Program-made: the position numbers and the translations under genes
In this document: positions 8,571 through 17,642 of the stretch, in pieces
Layout of the letters: each line of letters starts with the position of its first letter
Numbering within the stretch: the first letter of the stretch is position 1
Assembly: GCF_900166635.1 (NCBI RefSeq)
Contig: NZ_LT800497.1
Coordinates: 2,384,378-2,448,377, forward strand
Source of the DNA: Oceanobacillus timonensis
Lineage (GTDB): Bacteria > Bacillota > Bacilli > Bacillales > Amphibacillaceae
Direction of reading: 5' to 3'
Length of the DNA stretch: 64,000 nucleotides
The notes under the pieces: model-generated
Told to the model about the DNA's origin: nothing
The model's database searches: none
What the model saw: only the letters and a program-made list of their open reading frames with translations

Positions 8571-9290
8571 ATGAAATATACATATTTATTGGCAATACCT
8601 TGTTTTCTCCTGCTCTTAAGCGGCTGCATGTATCCGCAAAGTGAACAGTCGGAAAATCAGGTTCCGAATGAAGAGCAATTAGCTGTTGTCCAGCAGGCCG
8701 TTGAAACCTATAGAGAAGGAGAAGATGGTTTAGTGCCAATCCAGACCAAAGACAGCGAAACACATATCTATGAAAAATATTTAATCGATTTCAGACCGAT
8801 GCTGGAGAAAGGGTATCTTTCAGAAATACCGGGAAATGCTTTTGAGGAAGGCGGTGTCTATCAATATACCATTGTTGATCCGGAAGGAGACCTCAAAGTC
8901 AGGCTAATTGATTTACAAGCTACGGAGCAGTTACGGAGCGTCAACGTACGATTGGACACGTATAGACAAGAGCATACGTATCCGGCATTCGGGCAGAAAA
9001 TTACCGATCAAATATATACAGTAGATTATGAAAAACTTGGTTTACAAGAAGCGCCAACCGTAAAAAGTCCTTTTACACAAGCTGATTTACCAATTGTAAT
9101 GGATTTAGACGGAAATCTATACATTGATTATGCTTATGATTTGAATCAGGCGCTGGAGGAAACAGATGATGATTATGAAGAAGGCGAAGATATCCGTCAC
9201 CTTTTAGTAGATGACTCACCATTTGTCCCTGCGTATTCCATGCCATATACCGTAGAAGATGGACAAGCAGTATTTATGGAAGAAGAATAA
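8571..9290 (+). CDS. Predicted lipoprotein (YphF-like)
   Basis: A 239-residue exported lipoprotein. The signal peptide ends in the lipobox LLLLSGC, so the mature protein should begin at the lipid-modified cysteine. The rest is acidic and soluble, without a catalytic motif I recognise. B. subtilis has YphF at the same place, just before spoIVA. ATG 8571 is best spaced from AAAGGGAG (8556-8562); ATG 8568 is an alternative. It probably shares the upstream DUF2768 promoter (16-base gap). Confidence 0.75.
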   Translation: MKYTYLLAIPCFLLLLSGCMYPQSEQSENQVPNEEQLAVVQQAVETYREGEDGLVPIQTKDSETHIYEKYLIDFRPMLEKGYLSEIPGNAFEEGGVYQYTIVDPEGDLKVRLIDLQATEQLRSVNVRLDTYRQEHTYPAFGQKITDQIYTVDYEKLGLQEAPTVKSPFTQADLPIVMDLDGNLYIDYAYDLNQALEETDDDYEEGEDIRHLLVDDSPFVPAYSMPYTVEDGQAVFMEEE

Positions 9291-9294
9291 ACGC

Positions 9295-9327
9295 AAAGCC
9301 GTACAATGGATTGTACGGCTTTTTTAA
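9295..9327 (+). terminator. Intrinsic terminator before spoIVA
   Basis: A 12-bp stem AAAGCCGTACAA/TTGTACGGCTTT with a 4-base loop and a T-run (9295-9325). Confidence 0.9.
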
Positions 9328-9422
9328 TGCATGTAAACAAAACAGAATAATTCAATTTATGCTGCATACACATGAAATATAAGGTTTGTTTTATCTGATA
9401 CAGATAAAATATGTGAAACCAG

Positions 9423-9452
9423 TCATAATCCATTAGGACAACGTCATAGACT
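9423..9452 (+). promoter_or_regulatory. Sigma-E promoter of spoIVA
   Basis: TCATAAT (9423-9429) fits the sigma-E -35 consensus KMATAWW at every position. It is followed by a 15-base spacer and CATAGACT (9445-9452), one mismatch from the -10 consensus SATAYAHT. spoIVA is a known sigma-E gene in B. subtilis, which supports the reading. Confidence 0.65.
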
Positions 9453-9512
9453 GATAGTGTCCAATTATTACGGGTGATGTATATCAAAGTACGGAGATCG
9501 GGAGGGGATCTT

Positions 9513-10991
9513 TTGGAAAAAACAGATATTTTTAAGGATATATCGAAACGTACAAATGGCGACATATATCTTGGAATCGTCGGAGCAGTCCGTACAGGAA
9601 AGTCCACCTTTATTAAGAAATTCATGGAGTTAGTTGTACTTCCTAATATTGAAAGTGAAAGTGAAAAAGCAAGAGCACACGATGAATTACCACAAAGTGC
9701 TGCTGGAAAAACCATTATGACGACAGAACCAAAGTTTGTTCCGAACCAAGCTGTTCAAGTCAATGTCGAAGATGGATTAGATGTAAACGTCCGCCTCGTT
9801 GACTGTGTCGGATATGCTGTAGAAGGTGCGAAAGGGTTTGAAGACGAAAATGGGCCACGTATGATTCATACACCATGGTATGAGGACCCAATCCCATTTC
9901 ACGATGCAGCAGAAATTGGAACGCGGAAAGTCATTCAGGAACACTCAACCATCGGCGTTGTCGTAACTACAGACGGTTCTATCGGGGAAATCGATAGAGA
10001 AGATTATGTGGAAGCAGAGACAAGGGTGATTGAAGAGTTAAAAGAAGTTGGTAAACCTTTTATTATGGTGATTAATTCAACAGAACCGCAGAGTCAAAGA
10101 ACTTCCATGCTTCGGGAAGAATTGATTCAGGAACACGATATTCCAGTGTTAGCCATGAGCGTAGAAACAATGACGGAACATGATGTTTATAGTGTATTGC
10201 GCGAAGCATTATTTGAATTCCCGGTACTTGAAGTAAATGTGAACCTGCCCAGCTGGGTGATGGTATTAAAAGAAAATCACTGGCTTCGTCAGAATTACCA
10301 GGAAGCCATTCAAGATACAGTGAAGGATATCAAACGTTTGCGTGATGTGGACCATATTGTTGGTTATTTCAGGGATTACGAATATATTGATGGGGCTAAC
10401 CTAGCCGGTATGGAAATGGGAGAAGGCATTGCTGAAATTGATTTACATGCTCCCGACCAATTATATGATCATGTTCTAAAAGAAATTGTCGGAGAAGAAA
10501 TTCGCGGTAAAGACCATTTACTAGAATTGATGCAAGACTTTGCCTATGCAAAACGGGAATACGATCAGGTTTCCGGGGCATTGCAAATGGTAAAACAAAC
10601 TGGTTATGGTATTGCTGCACCAAGTTTAGAAGATATGCAGCTGGATGAACCGGAAATCATCCGGCAGGGCTCCAGATTTGGTGTTCGATTAAAAGCGGTT
10701 GCACCGTCTATTCATATGATTCGGGTCGAAGTGGAATCGGAATTTTCCCCGATTATCGGAACCGAAAAACAAAGTGAAGAGCTGGTCCGTTACCTGATGC
10801 AGGATTTTGAAGAAGATCCGCTATCGATTTGGGAATCTGATATTTTTGGCAGGTCGCTCAGTTCGATTGTCAGAGAAGGTATTCAGGGTAAAATCTCTTT
10901 AATGCCGGAAAATGCAAGATATAAATTAAAAGATACGCTGGAGAGAATTATTAACGAAGGATCAGGCGGTTTAATCGCTATTATATTATAA
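9513..10991 (+). CDS. spoIVA: Stage IV sporulation protein A (spore coat morphogenetic ATPase)
   Basis: An ATPase that polymerises on the outer forespore membrane to build the coat basement layer. Walker A GAVRTGKST is at about residues 23-31, the sensor threonine region AAGKTIMTTEP near residue 65, and Walker B-like VRLVDCVGY near residue 95. The hydrophobic C-terminus GSGGLIAIIL, used for membrane anchoring, is intact. The frame opens at 9474, but GGAGGGG (9501-9507) and homology choose TTG 9513, giving 492 residues, exactly the B. subtilis length. Single-gene unit with its own sigma-E promoter and terminator. Confidence 0.97.
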   Translation: MEKTDIFKDISKRTNGDIYLGIVGAVRTGKSTFIKKFMELVVLPNIESESEKARAHDELPQSAAGKTIMTTEPKFVPNQAVQVNVEDGLDVNVRLVDCVGYAVEGAKGFEDENGPRMIHTPWYEDPIPFHDAAEIGTRKVIQEHSTIGVVVTTDGSIGEIDREDYVEAETRVIEELKEVGKPFIMVINSTEPQSQRTSMLREELIQEHDIPVLAMSVETMTEHDVYSVLREALFEFPVLEVNVNLPSWVMVLKENHWLRQNYQEAIQDTVKDIKRLRDVDHIVGYFRDYEYIDGANLAGMEMGEGIAEIDLHAPDQLYDHVLKEIVGEEIRGKDHLLELMQDFAYAKREYDQVSGALQMVKQTGYGIAAPSLEDMQLDEPEIIRQGSRFGVRLKAVAPSIHMIRVEVESEFSPIIGTEKQSEELVRYLMQDFEEDPLSIWESDIFGRSLSSIVREGIQGKISLMPENARYKLKDTLERIINEGSGGLIAIIL

Positions 10992-11007
10992 AAGAATACA
11001 TCCTGGA

Positions 11008-11038
11008 TAAGCAGCTAAAAAATAGCTGTTTATTTTTT
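11008..11038 (+). terminator. Intrinsic terminator after spoIVA
   Basis: A stem TAAGCAGCTA/TAGCTGTTTA (one G-T pair, 11008-11032) followed by a T-run. Confidence 0.85.
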
Positions 11039-11269
11039 TGTCTGCATTCCCTGATACCTCATTTTTGATAGCTTTCAAGCAAAAATAAGACAAATGACAG
11101 GTTTTCTAAGAAAATATTTTTCTAGAACGGCAAAAAAAACCGGTAAACACCGTATAGATTTATGGAAAGGTGACAATGCTTGTTCCATAAGAGTTTAGCC
11201 TGCTTCGCTTCAGAAAAAGGAAATTTCATGTAAAATCTCAATAAATTCTAGAGAAATCGATAGTTTTTG

Positions 11270-11298
11270 TTGAATTTTATTTAAAACTCGTTTATTAT
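11270..11298 (+). promoter_or_regulatory. Sigma-A promoter of hbs
   Basis: TTGAAT (11270-11275), a 17-base spacer and TATTAT (11293-11298). The predicted start near 11305 gives a roughly 100-base leader. Confidence 0.55.
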
Positions 11299-11330
11299 AA
11301 GCCTTGTCATCACATATTAGGGTGACTTTG

Positions 11331-11399
11331 ATGAAAAAGACCATGGATAGACAGACGGTGTCCGTCTATTTGTCTAAAGAACATCCTGGGAGGAGGTGA
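11331..11399 (+). CDS. Candidate 22-codon leader ORF of hbs
   Basis: ATG 11331 is preceded by AGGGTGA (11319-11325). The frame runs 22 codons and its last codons AGG-AGG-TGA are themselves the hbs ribosome-binding site, so a ribosome terminating here would sit on the hbs initiation region. The peptide (starting [10 protein letters not shown]) is basic and resembles no family I know. A hairpin lies inside it. It may be fortuitous; expression is not shown. Confidence 0.35.
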   Translation: MKKTMDRQTVSVYLSKEHPGRR

Positions 11400-11404
11400 A
11401 TGTC

Positions 11405-11677
11405 ATGAATAAAACAGATTTAGTAAATGCTGTGGCTGAAAAAAGCGATCTTTCTAAAAAGGATGCAACAAAAGCTGTAGATGCAGTATTTGATGCAGTC
11501 ATGGATTCACTTAAAGACGGTGAAAAAGTACAACTAATCGGTTTTGGTAACTTTGAAGTACGTGAACGTTCTGCACGTAAAGGACGCAATCCGCAAACAG
11601 GAGAAGAAATCGAAATTCCTGCAAGCAAAGTTCCTGCTTTCAAACCAGGTAAAGCTCTTAAGGATAGTGTAAAATAA
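11405..11677 (+). CDS. hbs: DNA-binding protein HU (HBsu)
   Basis: The nucleoid-associated HU protein that bends and compacts DNA as a homodimer. At 90 residues it has the N-terminal helices ([13 protein letters not shown]), the signature [20 protein letters not shown] and the DNA-wrapping arm with [27 protein letters not shown] precedes ATG 11405 and overlaps the end of a leader ORF. Monocistronic, with promoter and terminator; the gene is essential in B. subtilis. Confidence 0.97.
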   Translation: MNKTDLVNAVAEKSDLSKKDATKAVDAVFDAVMDSLKDGEKVQLIGFGNFEVRERSARKGRNPQTGEEIEIPASKVPAFKPGKALKDSVK

Positions 11678-11708
11678 TCTTTTACATATCCGAACCGGAG
11701 TGTACAAA

Positions 11709-11748
11709 AGGGAGGGGCACGTTCATAAACGTGTCCCTTTCCTTGTTT
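11709..11748 (+). terminator. Intrinsic terminator after hbs
   Basis: A 10-bp stem GGGGCACGTT/AACGTGTCCC (11714-11723 with 11728-11737, one G-T pair) followed by a T-rich run. Confidence 0.85.
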
Positions 11749-11886
11749 TTGAACAACCTTTTAAAGGAATTGGTCTCAATAACAGCTAATTTATCCAACA
11801 CAAATATAACGGAGTGCAGACACCTCTCAATGAATCGTGTGTTACTTAAAAACAATCAAATAGTTACAATTAAGGAGGACGAACGG

Positions 11887-12111
11887 ATGGACGGTCAAAA
11901 CACAACAGCAGATTATTTTGTTATCAAAGCGTTAGAAGACGGGGTTCATGTTATCGGGTTAACTCGTGGCAGCGATACAAAATTCCATCATTCGGAAAAA
12001 CTGGATCAAGGGGAAATTATGATTGCGCAATTCACAGAGCATACTTCTGCTATTAAAGTCCGCGGGAAAGCACTTATCCAGACAAGTCACGGTGAAATAA
12101 AAAATGAATAA
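11887..12111 (+). CDS. mtrB: trp RNA-binding attenuation protein (TRAP)
   Basis: TRAP forms an 11-subunit ring that, when loaded with tryptophan, binds (G/U)AG repeats in trp leader RNA and causes termination or translation block. The 74-residue protein retains the core [20 protein letters not shown] and [20 protein letters not shown] segment ([20 protein letters not shown]), nearly identical to the Bacillus protein. AAGGAGGA at 11871-11878 sets ATG 11887. folE (mtrA), which precedes mtrB in B. subtilis, is absent here, and no trp gene lies in this window. Confidence 0.96.
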   Translation: MDGQNTTADYFVIKALEDGVHVIGLTRGSDTKFHHSEKLDQGEIMIAQFTEHTSAIKVRGKALIQTSHGEIKNE

Positions 12112-12353
12112 GCAGAATTTCCTTCAGCCGGATGCAACTCATTAGGAGACTAACGGCGATTCACCCTGCCGAAAAAGAATGAACACTGCGATTACTTAAC
12201 CCTCTACAGCCCGTCGCAGCGGGAACTATAAAACATAATTATCATTCATTCATCCAACCTGGATTTTGATGAAAAGCCTGAAATAAGGGGTTTTATTTTT
12301 TACACACGTGCGATAATAGAATAATTTCTTTCATTTTTATAACGTGTAAAATG

Positions 12354-12362
12354 TGCTATAAT
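12354..12362 (+). promoter_or_regulatory. Extended -10 promoter of the hepS-menG-hepT operon
   Basis: TGC (12354-12356) directly precedes a consensus TATAAT (12357-12362), and no good -35 is seen. The 290 bases between mtrB and hepS hold this promoter and, at about 12274-12300, an imperfect hairpin with a T-run that may end mtrB transcripts. Confidence 0.6.
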
Positions 12363-12403
12363 AGCTAAAGCGAAGAAAGGCTGAAAGGATTCAGGTGATA
12401 GTG

Positions 12404-13171
12404 TTGACTACATTTATTAGAACAGATAGAGGTTATAGAAAAATACTGGAAAATAAATTGTATGATTCATACATTCATAAGCATATACATTATCCAGTTA
12501 TCGATGAGGAAAAATGGAATTTATTACTTTTTCTTGTTGAACAACATAAATCATTGACTCCCTTGCAGCGTGAAAAGTATATTATTTCAACGATGCTTGT
12601 TCAAATTGCCTTGGATACGCATGATTTTGTTTCCATTAAACAAAGAGCCGATACGGAAAATGAAATGATTAAAAAACAACTTCAGGTTCTTTCAGGGGAC
12701 TACTACAGCGGATTATATTATTTATTATTGGCAGAAGCAGGCGAGATTCCGTTTATTCAGACACTCGCAAATGCCATCCGTGAAATAAATGAGTTGAAAG
12801 TGACTTTATATTATGAAGAGCAATTACCACTTGAAACATGGTTACAGATAAAAATGAAATTAAATGCATCATTACTTGTACATGTGGCGACATATCTGTA
12901 TGGTGCTGAATTAGAATCCATTATCCAAAACTGGCTAATGTACCGTCGTTTAGACACGGAAGAGGCTGATTATGGCTATTCTTTGTTGCGTACAGAATGG
13001 GAAGCACATCATAACAAAGCAACTTCTATGCCTCTGATTGATGGTAAATTGATCCGGGATTATGGAAAAGCTGTCTATCATGCTATTTCCCAGTTATCCG
13101 AATCTAATTTGTTTATGAAACAGTTCATTTATTCTCAGGAAAAGAATGAACTGAGAACGTCAAGACTTTAA
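12404..13171 (+). CDS. hepS: Heptaprenyl diphosphate synthase component I
   Basis: The small non-catalytic subunit that pairs with HepT to make the C35 side chain of menaquinone-7. The protein is about 255 residues, alpha-helical and poorly conserved, as is usual; the block YIISTMLVQIALDTHD matches the family best. Start choice is uncertain: GTG 12395, GTG 12401 or TTG 12404, the last best spaced from AGGTGAT (12393-12399). It is followed in operon by menG and hepT, the same order as B. subtilis gerCA-gerCB-gerCC. Confidence 0.85.
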   Translation: MTTFIRTDRGYRKILENKLYDSYIHKHIHYPVIDEEKWNLLLFLVEQHKSLTPLQREKYIISTMLVQIALDTHDFVSIKQRADTENEMIKKQLQVLSGDYYSGLYYLLLAEAGEIPFIQTLANAIREINELKVTLYYEEQLPLETWLQIKMKLNASLLVHVATYLYGAELESIIQNWLMYRRLDTEEADYGYSLLRTEWEAHHNKATSMPLIDGKLIRDYGKAVYHAISQLSESNLFMKQFIYSQEKNELRTSRL

Positions 13172-13189
13172 AAGGAAGTGTAATGCATA

Positions 13190-13897
13190 ATGGGTTATTC
13201 ATCAAAAGAAGAACGTGTCCATCACGTTTTTGAGAATATATATAAAAACTACGACGCGATGAATTCTGTGATTTCGTTTAAACAGCATATATTATGGCGT
13301 GAAGATGTCATGAAACGGATGCATGTATCACCGGGAGACAGCGCATTAGATGTATGCTGCGGTACGGGAGACTGGTCCATTTCTTTAGCAAAAGCCGTCG
13401 GTCCGGATGGGAAAGTAATCGGTCTGGATTTCAGCGAAAATATGCTGTCTATCGCGAAAGAAAAAGGAAATCGGGAACAGTTGGATGCAATCGAATGGAT
13501 GCATGGCAATGCAATGGAGCTTCCTTTTGAAGACAATCAATTTGATTACGTAACCATCGGATTCGGTTTACGGAATGTACCGGATTATATGGCCGTTTTA
13601 AAAGAAATGTACCGGGTAGTAAAACCGGGAGGGCAGGTTGTTTGTCTCGAGACATCACAGCCTACTTTGATAGGCTATCGACAACTTTATTATTTTTATT
13701 TCCAATTTATCATGCCATTACTTGGGAAAATATTTGCCAAGAGTTATCAGGAATATTCCTGGCTGCAGGAATCTGCAAAAGATTTCCCGGGCAAAGACCA
13801 ATTGAAACAAATGTTTTTTGATGCAGGCTTCAAGTTTGTTGATGTCAAAACGTATGCCGGCGGTGGTGCTGCCATGCACATGGGGCATAAATCTTAA
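13190..13897 (+). CDS. menG: Demethylmenaquinone methyltransferase
   Basis: An SAM-dependent methyltransferase for the last step of menaquinone synthesis. The 235-residue protein has the SAM motif [13 protein letters not shown] near residue 53, the UbiE signature [17 protein letters not shown] near residue 20 and GLRNVPDY near residue 128. ATG 13190 follows AAAGGAAGTG. It lies between the two heptaprenyl synthase subunits, so the whole operon supplies menaquinone for the qcr and ba3 respiratory complexes seen later in the window. Confidence 0.96.
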   Translation: MGYSSKEERVHHVFENIYKNYDAMNSVISFKQHILWREDVMKRMHVSPGDSALDVCCGTGDWSISLAKAVGPDGKVIGLDFSENMLSIAKEKGNREQLDAIEWMHGNAMELPFEDNQFDYVTIGFGLRNVPDYMAVLKEMYRVVKPGGQVVCLETSQPTLIGYRQLYYFYFQFIMPLLGKIFAKSYQEYSWLQESAKDFPGKDQLKQMFFDAGFKFVDVKTYAGGGAAMHMGHKS

Positions 13898-13935
13898 ATG
13901 AAGAATGAATTTACTAGTAAAATAAGGTGACGTAC

Positions 13936-14907
13936 ATGAGACTACCAAAGATTTATGGTTTTTTAACAAAAGATATGGACGCTATTGAAAAAACTTTACA
14001 GCAGAGTATTCAGGCTGAACATCCCATACTTCGAGACGCTTCAACAGCACTTTTGAAAGCAGGGGGAAAACGAATTCGTCCTGTTTTTGTTTTGCTTTCA
14101 TGTCAATTAGGGAATTATGATTCCCAAAAAATACAAAAAGTGGCTGTCACGTTGGAACTGATTCATATGGCAACGCTTGTTCATGACGACGTGATTGATG
14201 AGGCAGAACTCCGTCGCGGAAAACCGACAACCGCTTCCCAATATGGAAACCGGATTGCGATGTATACAGGAGATTTCATTCTTGCAAGGGCTCTGGAAGA
14301 AATTACAAAGATAGAAGATCCAAGAATACATACATTATTATCAAAAACACTTGTGGAGGTATCCATTGGCGAAATTGAACAAATCCAATTTAAATATCAA
14401 TGGAACCAAAACTTGCGTGATTATCTTCGCCGGATAAAAAGGAAGACAGCATTATTAATTGCTTGCAGTTGTAAACTGGGTGCGCTGGTTGGTGGATTAA
14501 GTAATCAGGATGCCAATAAATTATATCGTTATGGGTACAACGTTGGCATGTCTTATCAAATTATTGACGATATTCTTGATTTCACTTCTACGGAAAAAGA
14601 ACTAGGGAAGCCGGCAGGAAATGATTTATTACAAGGGAATATTACACTTCCTGTTCTTTATGCAATGGAGGATAAAGAATTAAGAAAACAATTGACGACA
14701 TTGATTACCAGTAACCAGGATATTAATAAAAGCACCATGCAGAAACTGGTTGCCTGTTTAAAAAATACAGATGCTATCAAACGAAGCTATGCCGTCAGTG
14801 ACCTTTATTTACAAAAGGCATTAAAGTCTTTAGATGGGCTGGAACCATCCAGAGCAAAGAAAAGTTTACAGGATATTGCTGCATTTATTGGAAAAAGACG
14901 CTCCTAA
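13936..14907 (+). CDS. hepT: Heptaprenyl diphosphate synthase component II
   Basis: The catalytic trans-prenyltransferase subunit. Both aspartate-rich motifs are present: the first in HDDVIDEAELRRGKP (near residue 80) and the second in YQIIDDILDFTSTE (near residue 205), with GGKRIRP for substrate binding. AAGGTGA (13924-13930) sets ATG 13936 rather than the in-frame GTG at 13927, giving 323 residues, close to B. subtilis. It is the last gene of the menaquinone operon. Confidence 0.95.
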   Translation: MRLPKIYGFLTKDMDAIEKTLQQSIQAEHPILRDASTALLKAGGKRIRPVFVLLSCQLGNYDSQKIQKVAVTLELIHMATLVHDDVIDEAELRRGKPTTASQYGNRIAMYTGDFILARALEEITKIEDPRIHTLLSKTLVEVSIGEIEQIQFKYQWNQNLRDYLRRIKRKTALLIACSCKLGALVGGLSNQDANKLYRYGYNVGMSYQIIDDILDFTSTEKELGKPAGNDLLQGNITLPVLYAMEDKELRKQLTTLITSNQDINKSTMQKLVACLKNTDAIKRSYAVSDLYLQKALKSLDGLEPSRAKKSLQDIAAFIGKRRS

Positions 14908-14920
14908 TCTAATTAAGATA

Positions 14921-14949
14921 TTGTTATTTGACTGATAATTTGTTACTAT
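14921..14949 (+). promoter_or_regulatory. Sigma-A promoter of ndk
   Basis: TTGTTA (14921-14926), a 17-base spacer and TACTAT (14944-14949), with an extended -10 TG at 14941-14942. Confidence 0.55.
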
Positions 14950-14994
14950 TTTAGAGGTTATATTTTTTAATTACATAGAGATAGGGTGATTTGA

Positions 14995-15441
14995 ATGGAA
15001 AAAACTTTTTTAATGGTTAAACCGGATGGTGTTCAACGTAACTTAATCGGAGATATTGTTGCTCGCTTTGAACAAAAAGGGTTTAAATTAGCCGGAGCTA
15101 AGTTAATGACAGTATCTGCCGATTTGGCTGAACAACATTATGCAGAACATAAGGAACGCCCATTTTTTGGCGAACTGGTTGACTTCATTACTTCCGGACC
15201 GGTATTCGCAATGGTTTGGGAAGGAGATAATGTGATTGCTTCCGCTCGTACAATCATGGGAAAAACAAACCCATCTGAGGCACTTCCGGGTACAATTCGC
15301 GGAGATTACGGCATGAATGTCGGCAAAAATATTATTCATGGTTCAGATTCTCCGGAAAGCGCTTCAAGAGAAATCAATCTGTTTTTTAATGAAGAAGAGC
15401 TGAACGATTACAATAAGCAAGACGAAACTTGGATTTATTAA
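14995..15441 (+). CDS. ndk: Nucleoside diphosphate kinase
   Basis: Transfers the gamma phosphate of ATP to nucleoside diphosphates through a phosphohistidine. The active site [12 protein letters not shown] is intact (His near residue 115), and the start [19 protein letters not shown] is canonical. At 148 residues it has the normal length. Own promoter and a strong terminator make it monocistronic. Confidence 0.97.
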   Translation: MEKTFLMVKPDGVQRNLIGDIVARFEQKGFKLAGAKLMTVSADLAEQHYAEHKERPFFGELVDFITSGPVFAMVWEGDNVIASARTIMGKTNPSEALPGTIRGDYGMNVGKNIIHGSDSPESASREINLFFNEEELNDYNKQDETWIY

Positions 15442-15456
15442 AGGAAAGCGTTGTGG

Positions 15457-15486
15457 AAACCTCCGTTAAACATACGGAGGTTTTTA
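15457..15486 (+). terminator. Intrinsic terminator after ndk
   Basis: A 10-bp stem AAACCTCCGT/ACGGAGGTTT with a 7-base loop and a T-run. Confidence 0.9.
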
Positions 15487-15509
15487 TGTACGAGCAGGGA
15501 GGGTAATGG

Positions 15510-16283
15510 ATGAAAGATGATTATGATTTAATGAAACAGAAAGTACATCAATCACTTCAATTAAATCTGAGTTTATATAAAGAAGCGCAAATGAAAAGAC
15601 GGATCACGACGTTAAGGGATAAGCACGGTTTTAAAAGCTATGTTGATTATTTTACGGCTTGTCAGAAAGATGCTGCGTTTCTGGAGGAATTCACAGAAAA
15701 ATTAACCATTAATGTTTCTGAGTTTTACCGGAATCCCAATCGCTGGGACGTTCTGCAGAAGAAAATTATTCCGGAATTAATCAAAAACAAAAGAAAACTG
15801 ACGATTTGGAGTGCTGCCTGTTCTACAGGAGAAGAACCATACAGTTTGGCAATGATGCTGGAAGAACACTTTCCGGATTTAAACTATCAGATTCGTGCTA
15901 CAGATTTTGATCAGGCTGTGTTAAATGCAGCCAAACAAGGGAACTATCAGGAACGTGCTTTAAAAGAACTGCCTGCTGCTTTAAAGAAAAAATATTTCAC
16001 GTCAAACGGTACGATATTTCAGGTGGATCCATCTTTAAGAAAGCATATCCGTTTTGAACGGCATAATTTATTAGAAGACCGTTATCCGAAAGAAGTGGAT
16101 TTGATTGTCTGCCGGAATGTGTTAATCTATTTTACAGAAGAAGCTAAAAAAAATATATTCCGTCACTTTCAGCAATCCTTAGTAACGGGCGGCTGCTTGT
16201 TTGTCGGCAGTACCGAGCAGATATTTAACGCTGGAGAATACGGTTTTTATCTGGAAGACAGCTTTTTTTACCGGAAACAATAA
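15510..16283 (+). CDS. cheR: Chemotaxis protein methyltransferase CheR
   Basis: Methylates glutamates of methyl-accepting chemotaxis receptors using SAM. The 257-residue protein has an N-terminal helical domain, the linker LTINVSEFYRNPNRW, the SAM site WSAACSTGEEPYSLAMM near residue 100 and VDLIVCRNVLIYF near residue 200. An ATG at 15506 is out of frame; AGGGAGGG (15497-15503) leads to ATG 15510. As in B. subtilis it sits alone between ndk and the aro genes, away from other chemotaxis genes, which implies that the organism is motile. Confidence 0.95.
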   Translation: MKDDYDLMKQKVHQSLQLNLSLYKEAQMKRRITTLRDKHGFKSYVDYFTACQKDAAFLEEFTEKLTINVSEFYRNPNRWDVLQKKIIPELIKNKRKLTIWSAACSTGEEPYSLAMMLEEHFPDLNYQIRATDFDQAVLNAAKQGNYQERALKELPAALKKKYFTSNGTIFQVDPSLRKHIRFERHNLLEDRYPKEVDLIVCRNVLIYFTEEAKKNIFRHFQQSLVTGGCLFVGSTEQIFNAGEYGFYLEDSFFYRKQ

Positions 16284-16472
16284 TTAACACTACCCGAAAT
16301 ACAGGAAGATATGATATAGTAATTAGAAAACTTTCAACTATTTAAATGAGTGAAGTATATTCGATATTATCTAAAAAATATGACACGTTCGTTTTTACGA
16401 AATTATTTGGAAGATAACAGCGATTATAAAAATCTCTTTTTCATAGTTTATAAAGGTAAAGGAGAATGTATA

Positions 16473-17642
16473 GTGCGTTATTTAACAGCTGGAGAATCAC
16501 ATGGAAAACAATTAACGACAATTATCGAAGGACTGCCTTCCCAGATGGAATTAAAAGCGGAAGATATCAATAAGAGCCTGCGCAGAAGACAAGGCGGGCA
16601 TGGCAGAGGAAAGAGAATGCAAATTGAAAAGGATACCGTAGATATTACCAGTGGTGTGCGTCACGGGTATACGCTCGGATCTCCTGTTTCACTTGTGATA
16701 CATAATGATGATTTTAAGCATTGGACAGACATCATGGGTGCAGATCCTATGGACGAAGAGGCGAAAATGCGGAGAGTTGTTACAAAACCACGTCCGGGAC
16801 ATGCCGATTTAAATGGCGGTTTGAAATACGGGCACCGCGATATGCGGAATGTTTTAGAACGTTCCTCAGCAAGAGAAACAGCGGCAAGGGTTGCTGCAGG
16901 TGCAGTAGCAAAATCGCTATTAGAACAATTAGGCATTCGTGTCACCGGATATGTTAAAGAAATTGGCGGTATCCGCGCAGAAGAAAAGCCCGATTTATCA
17001 GCAAAAGAACGTGCGGAGGTTTCCGAGAATTCTCCGGTTATGGTATTAGATTCCAATGTGGAACAGCCAATGGTGGAAGCGATAGACGAAGCAAAAAAAG
17101 TGGGCGATTCGATTGGCGGTGTCTGCGAAGTTTATGTAGAAGGATTGCCGGCCGGAATTGGTTCCTATGTACATTATGATAGAAAGCTGGACAGTAAACT
17201 TGCAGCAAGTGTAGTCAGCATTAATGCATTTAAAGGGGTGGAATTCGGTATCGGCTTTGAAGCAGCCCGCCTAAATGGCAGTGAAGTCCATGACGAAATT
17301 ACCTGGAATGAAGCAGATGGATATCATCGCACCACGAACCGTCTGGGCGGTTTAGAAGGCGGCATGAGTACTGGTATGCCTATTATTGTACGTGGTGTGA
17401 TGAAGCCTATCCCGACGCTGATGAAACGACCATTGCAAAGTGTGGATATTGAAACAAAAGAACCTTTTAAAGCGACCGTTGAAAGATCGGATGCCTGTGC
17501 AGTTCCAGCTGCCTCTGTCGTGATGGAACATATCGTTGCTTTTGAAGTAGCGAAAGCTGTCACAGAACAGTTTTCAAGCGACCGTTTTTCACAGCTGAAA
17601 CAGGCTATAGATGCATATAGAGAAGAAATCAGGTGCTTCTAA
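16473..17642 (+). CDS. aroC: Chorismate synthase
   Basis: Converts EPSP to chorismate using reduced flavin. The N-terminal [20 protein letters not shown], the middle GRGKRMQIE and the flavin-site [18 protein letters not shown] are all diagnostic. The frame is open from 16350, but AAAGGAGAA (16458-16466) precedes GTG 16473, giving 389 residues, the family length (aroF in B. subtilis nomenclature). It heads the aromatic supraoperon: aroC, aroB, aroH, hisC, tyrA, aroA with gaps of 0 to 19 bases. No transcription terminator or TRAP-type GAG/UAG repeat cluster was noticed upstream. Confidence 0.96.
   Translation: MRYLTAGESHGKQLTTIIEGLPSQMELKAEDINKSLRRRQGGHGRGKRMQIEKDTVDITSGVRHGYTLGSPVSLVIHNDDFKHWTDIMGADPMDEEAKMRRVVTKPRPGHADLNGGLKYGHRDMRNVLERSSARETAARVAAGAVAKSLLEQLGIRVTGYVKEIGGIRAEEKPDLSAKERAEVSENSPVMVLDSNVEQPMVEAIDEAKKVGDSIGGVCEVYVEGLPAGIGSYVHYDRKLDSKLAASVVSINAFKGVEFGIGFEAARLNGSEVHDEITWNEADGYHRTTNRLGGLEGGMSTGMPIIVRGVMKPIPTLMKRPLQSVDIETKEPFKATVERSDACAVPAASVVMEHIVAFEVAKAVTEQFSSDRFSQLKQAIDAYREEIRCF

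Larger units (their letters stand above)
11039..11404 (+). other. hbs upstream region
   Basis: This long non-coding stretch holds the hbs promoter (11270-11298), a 22-codon leader ORF (11331-11399) and an imperfect hairpin at 11348-11376. Bases 11040-11265 are A/T-rich and show no gene or clear site. Confidence 0.6.

Noticed and set aside
16350..16472. N-terminal extension of chorismate synthase by 41 codons
   Set aside because: The frame is open, but the family starts at [11 protein letters not shown] and a strong ribosome-binding site sits directly before GTG 16473.
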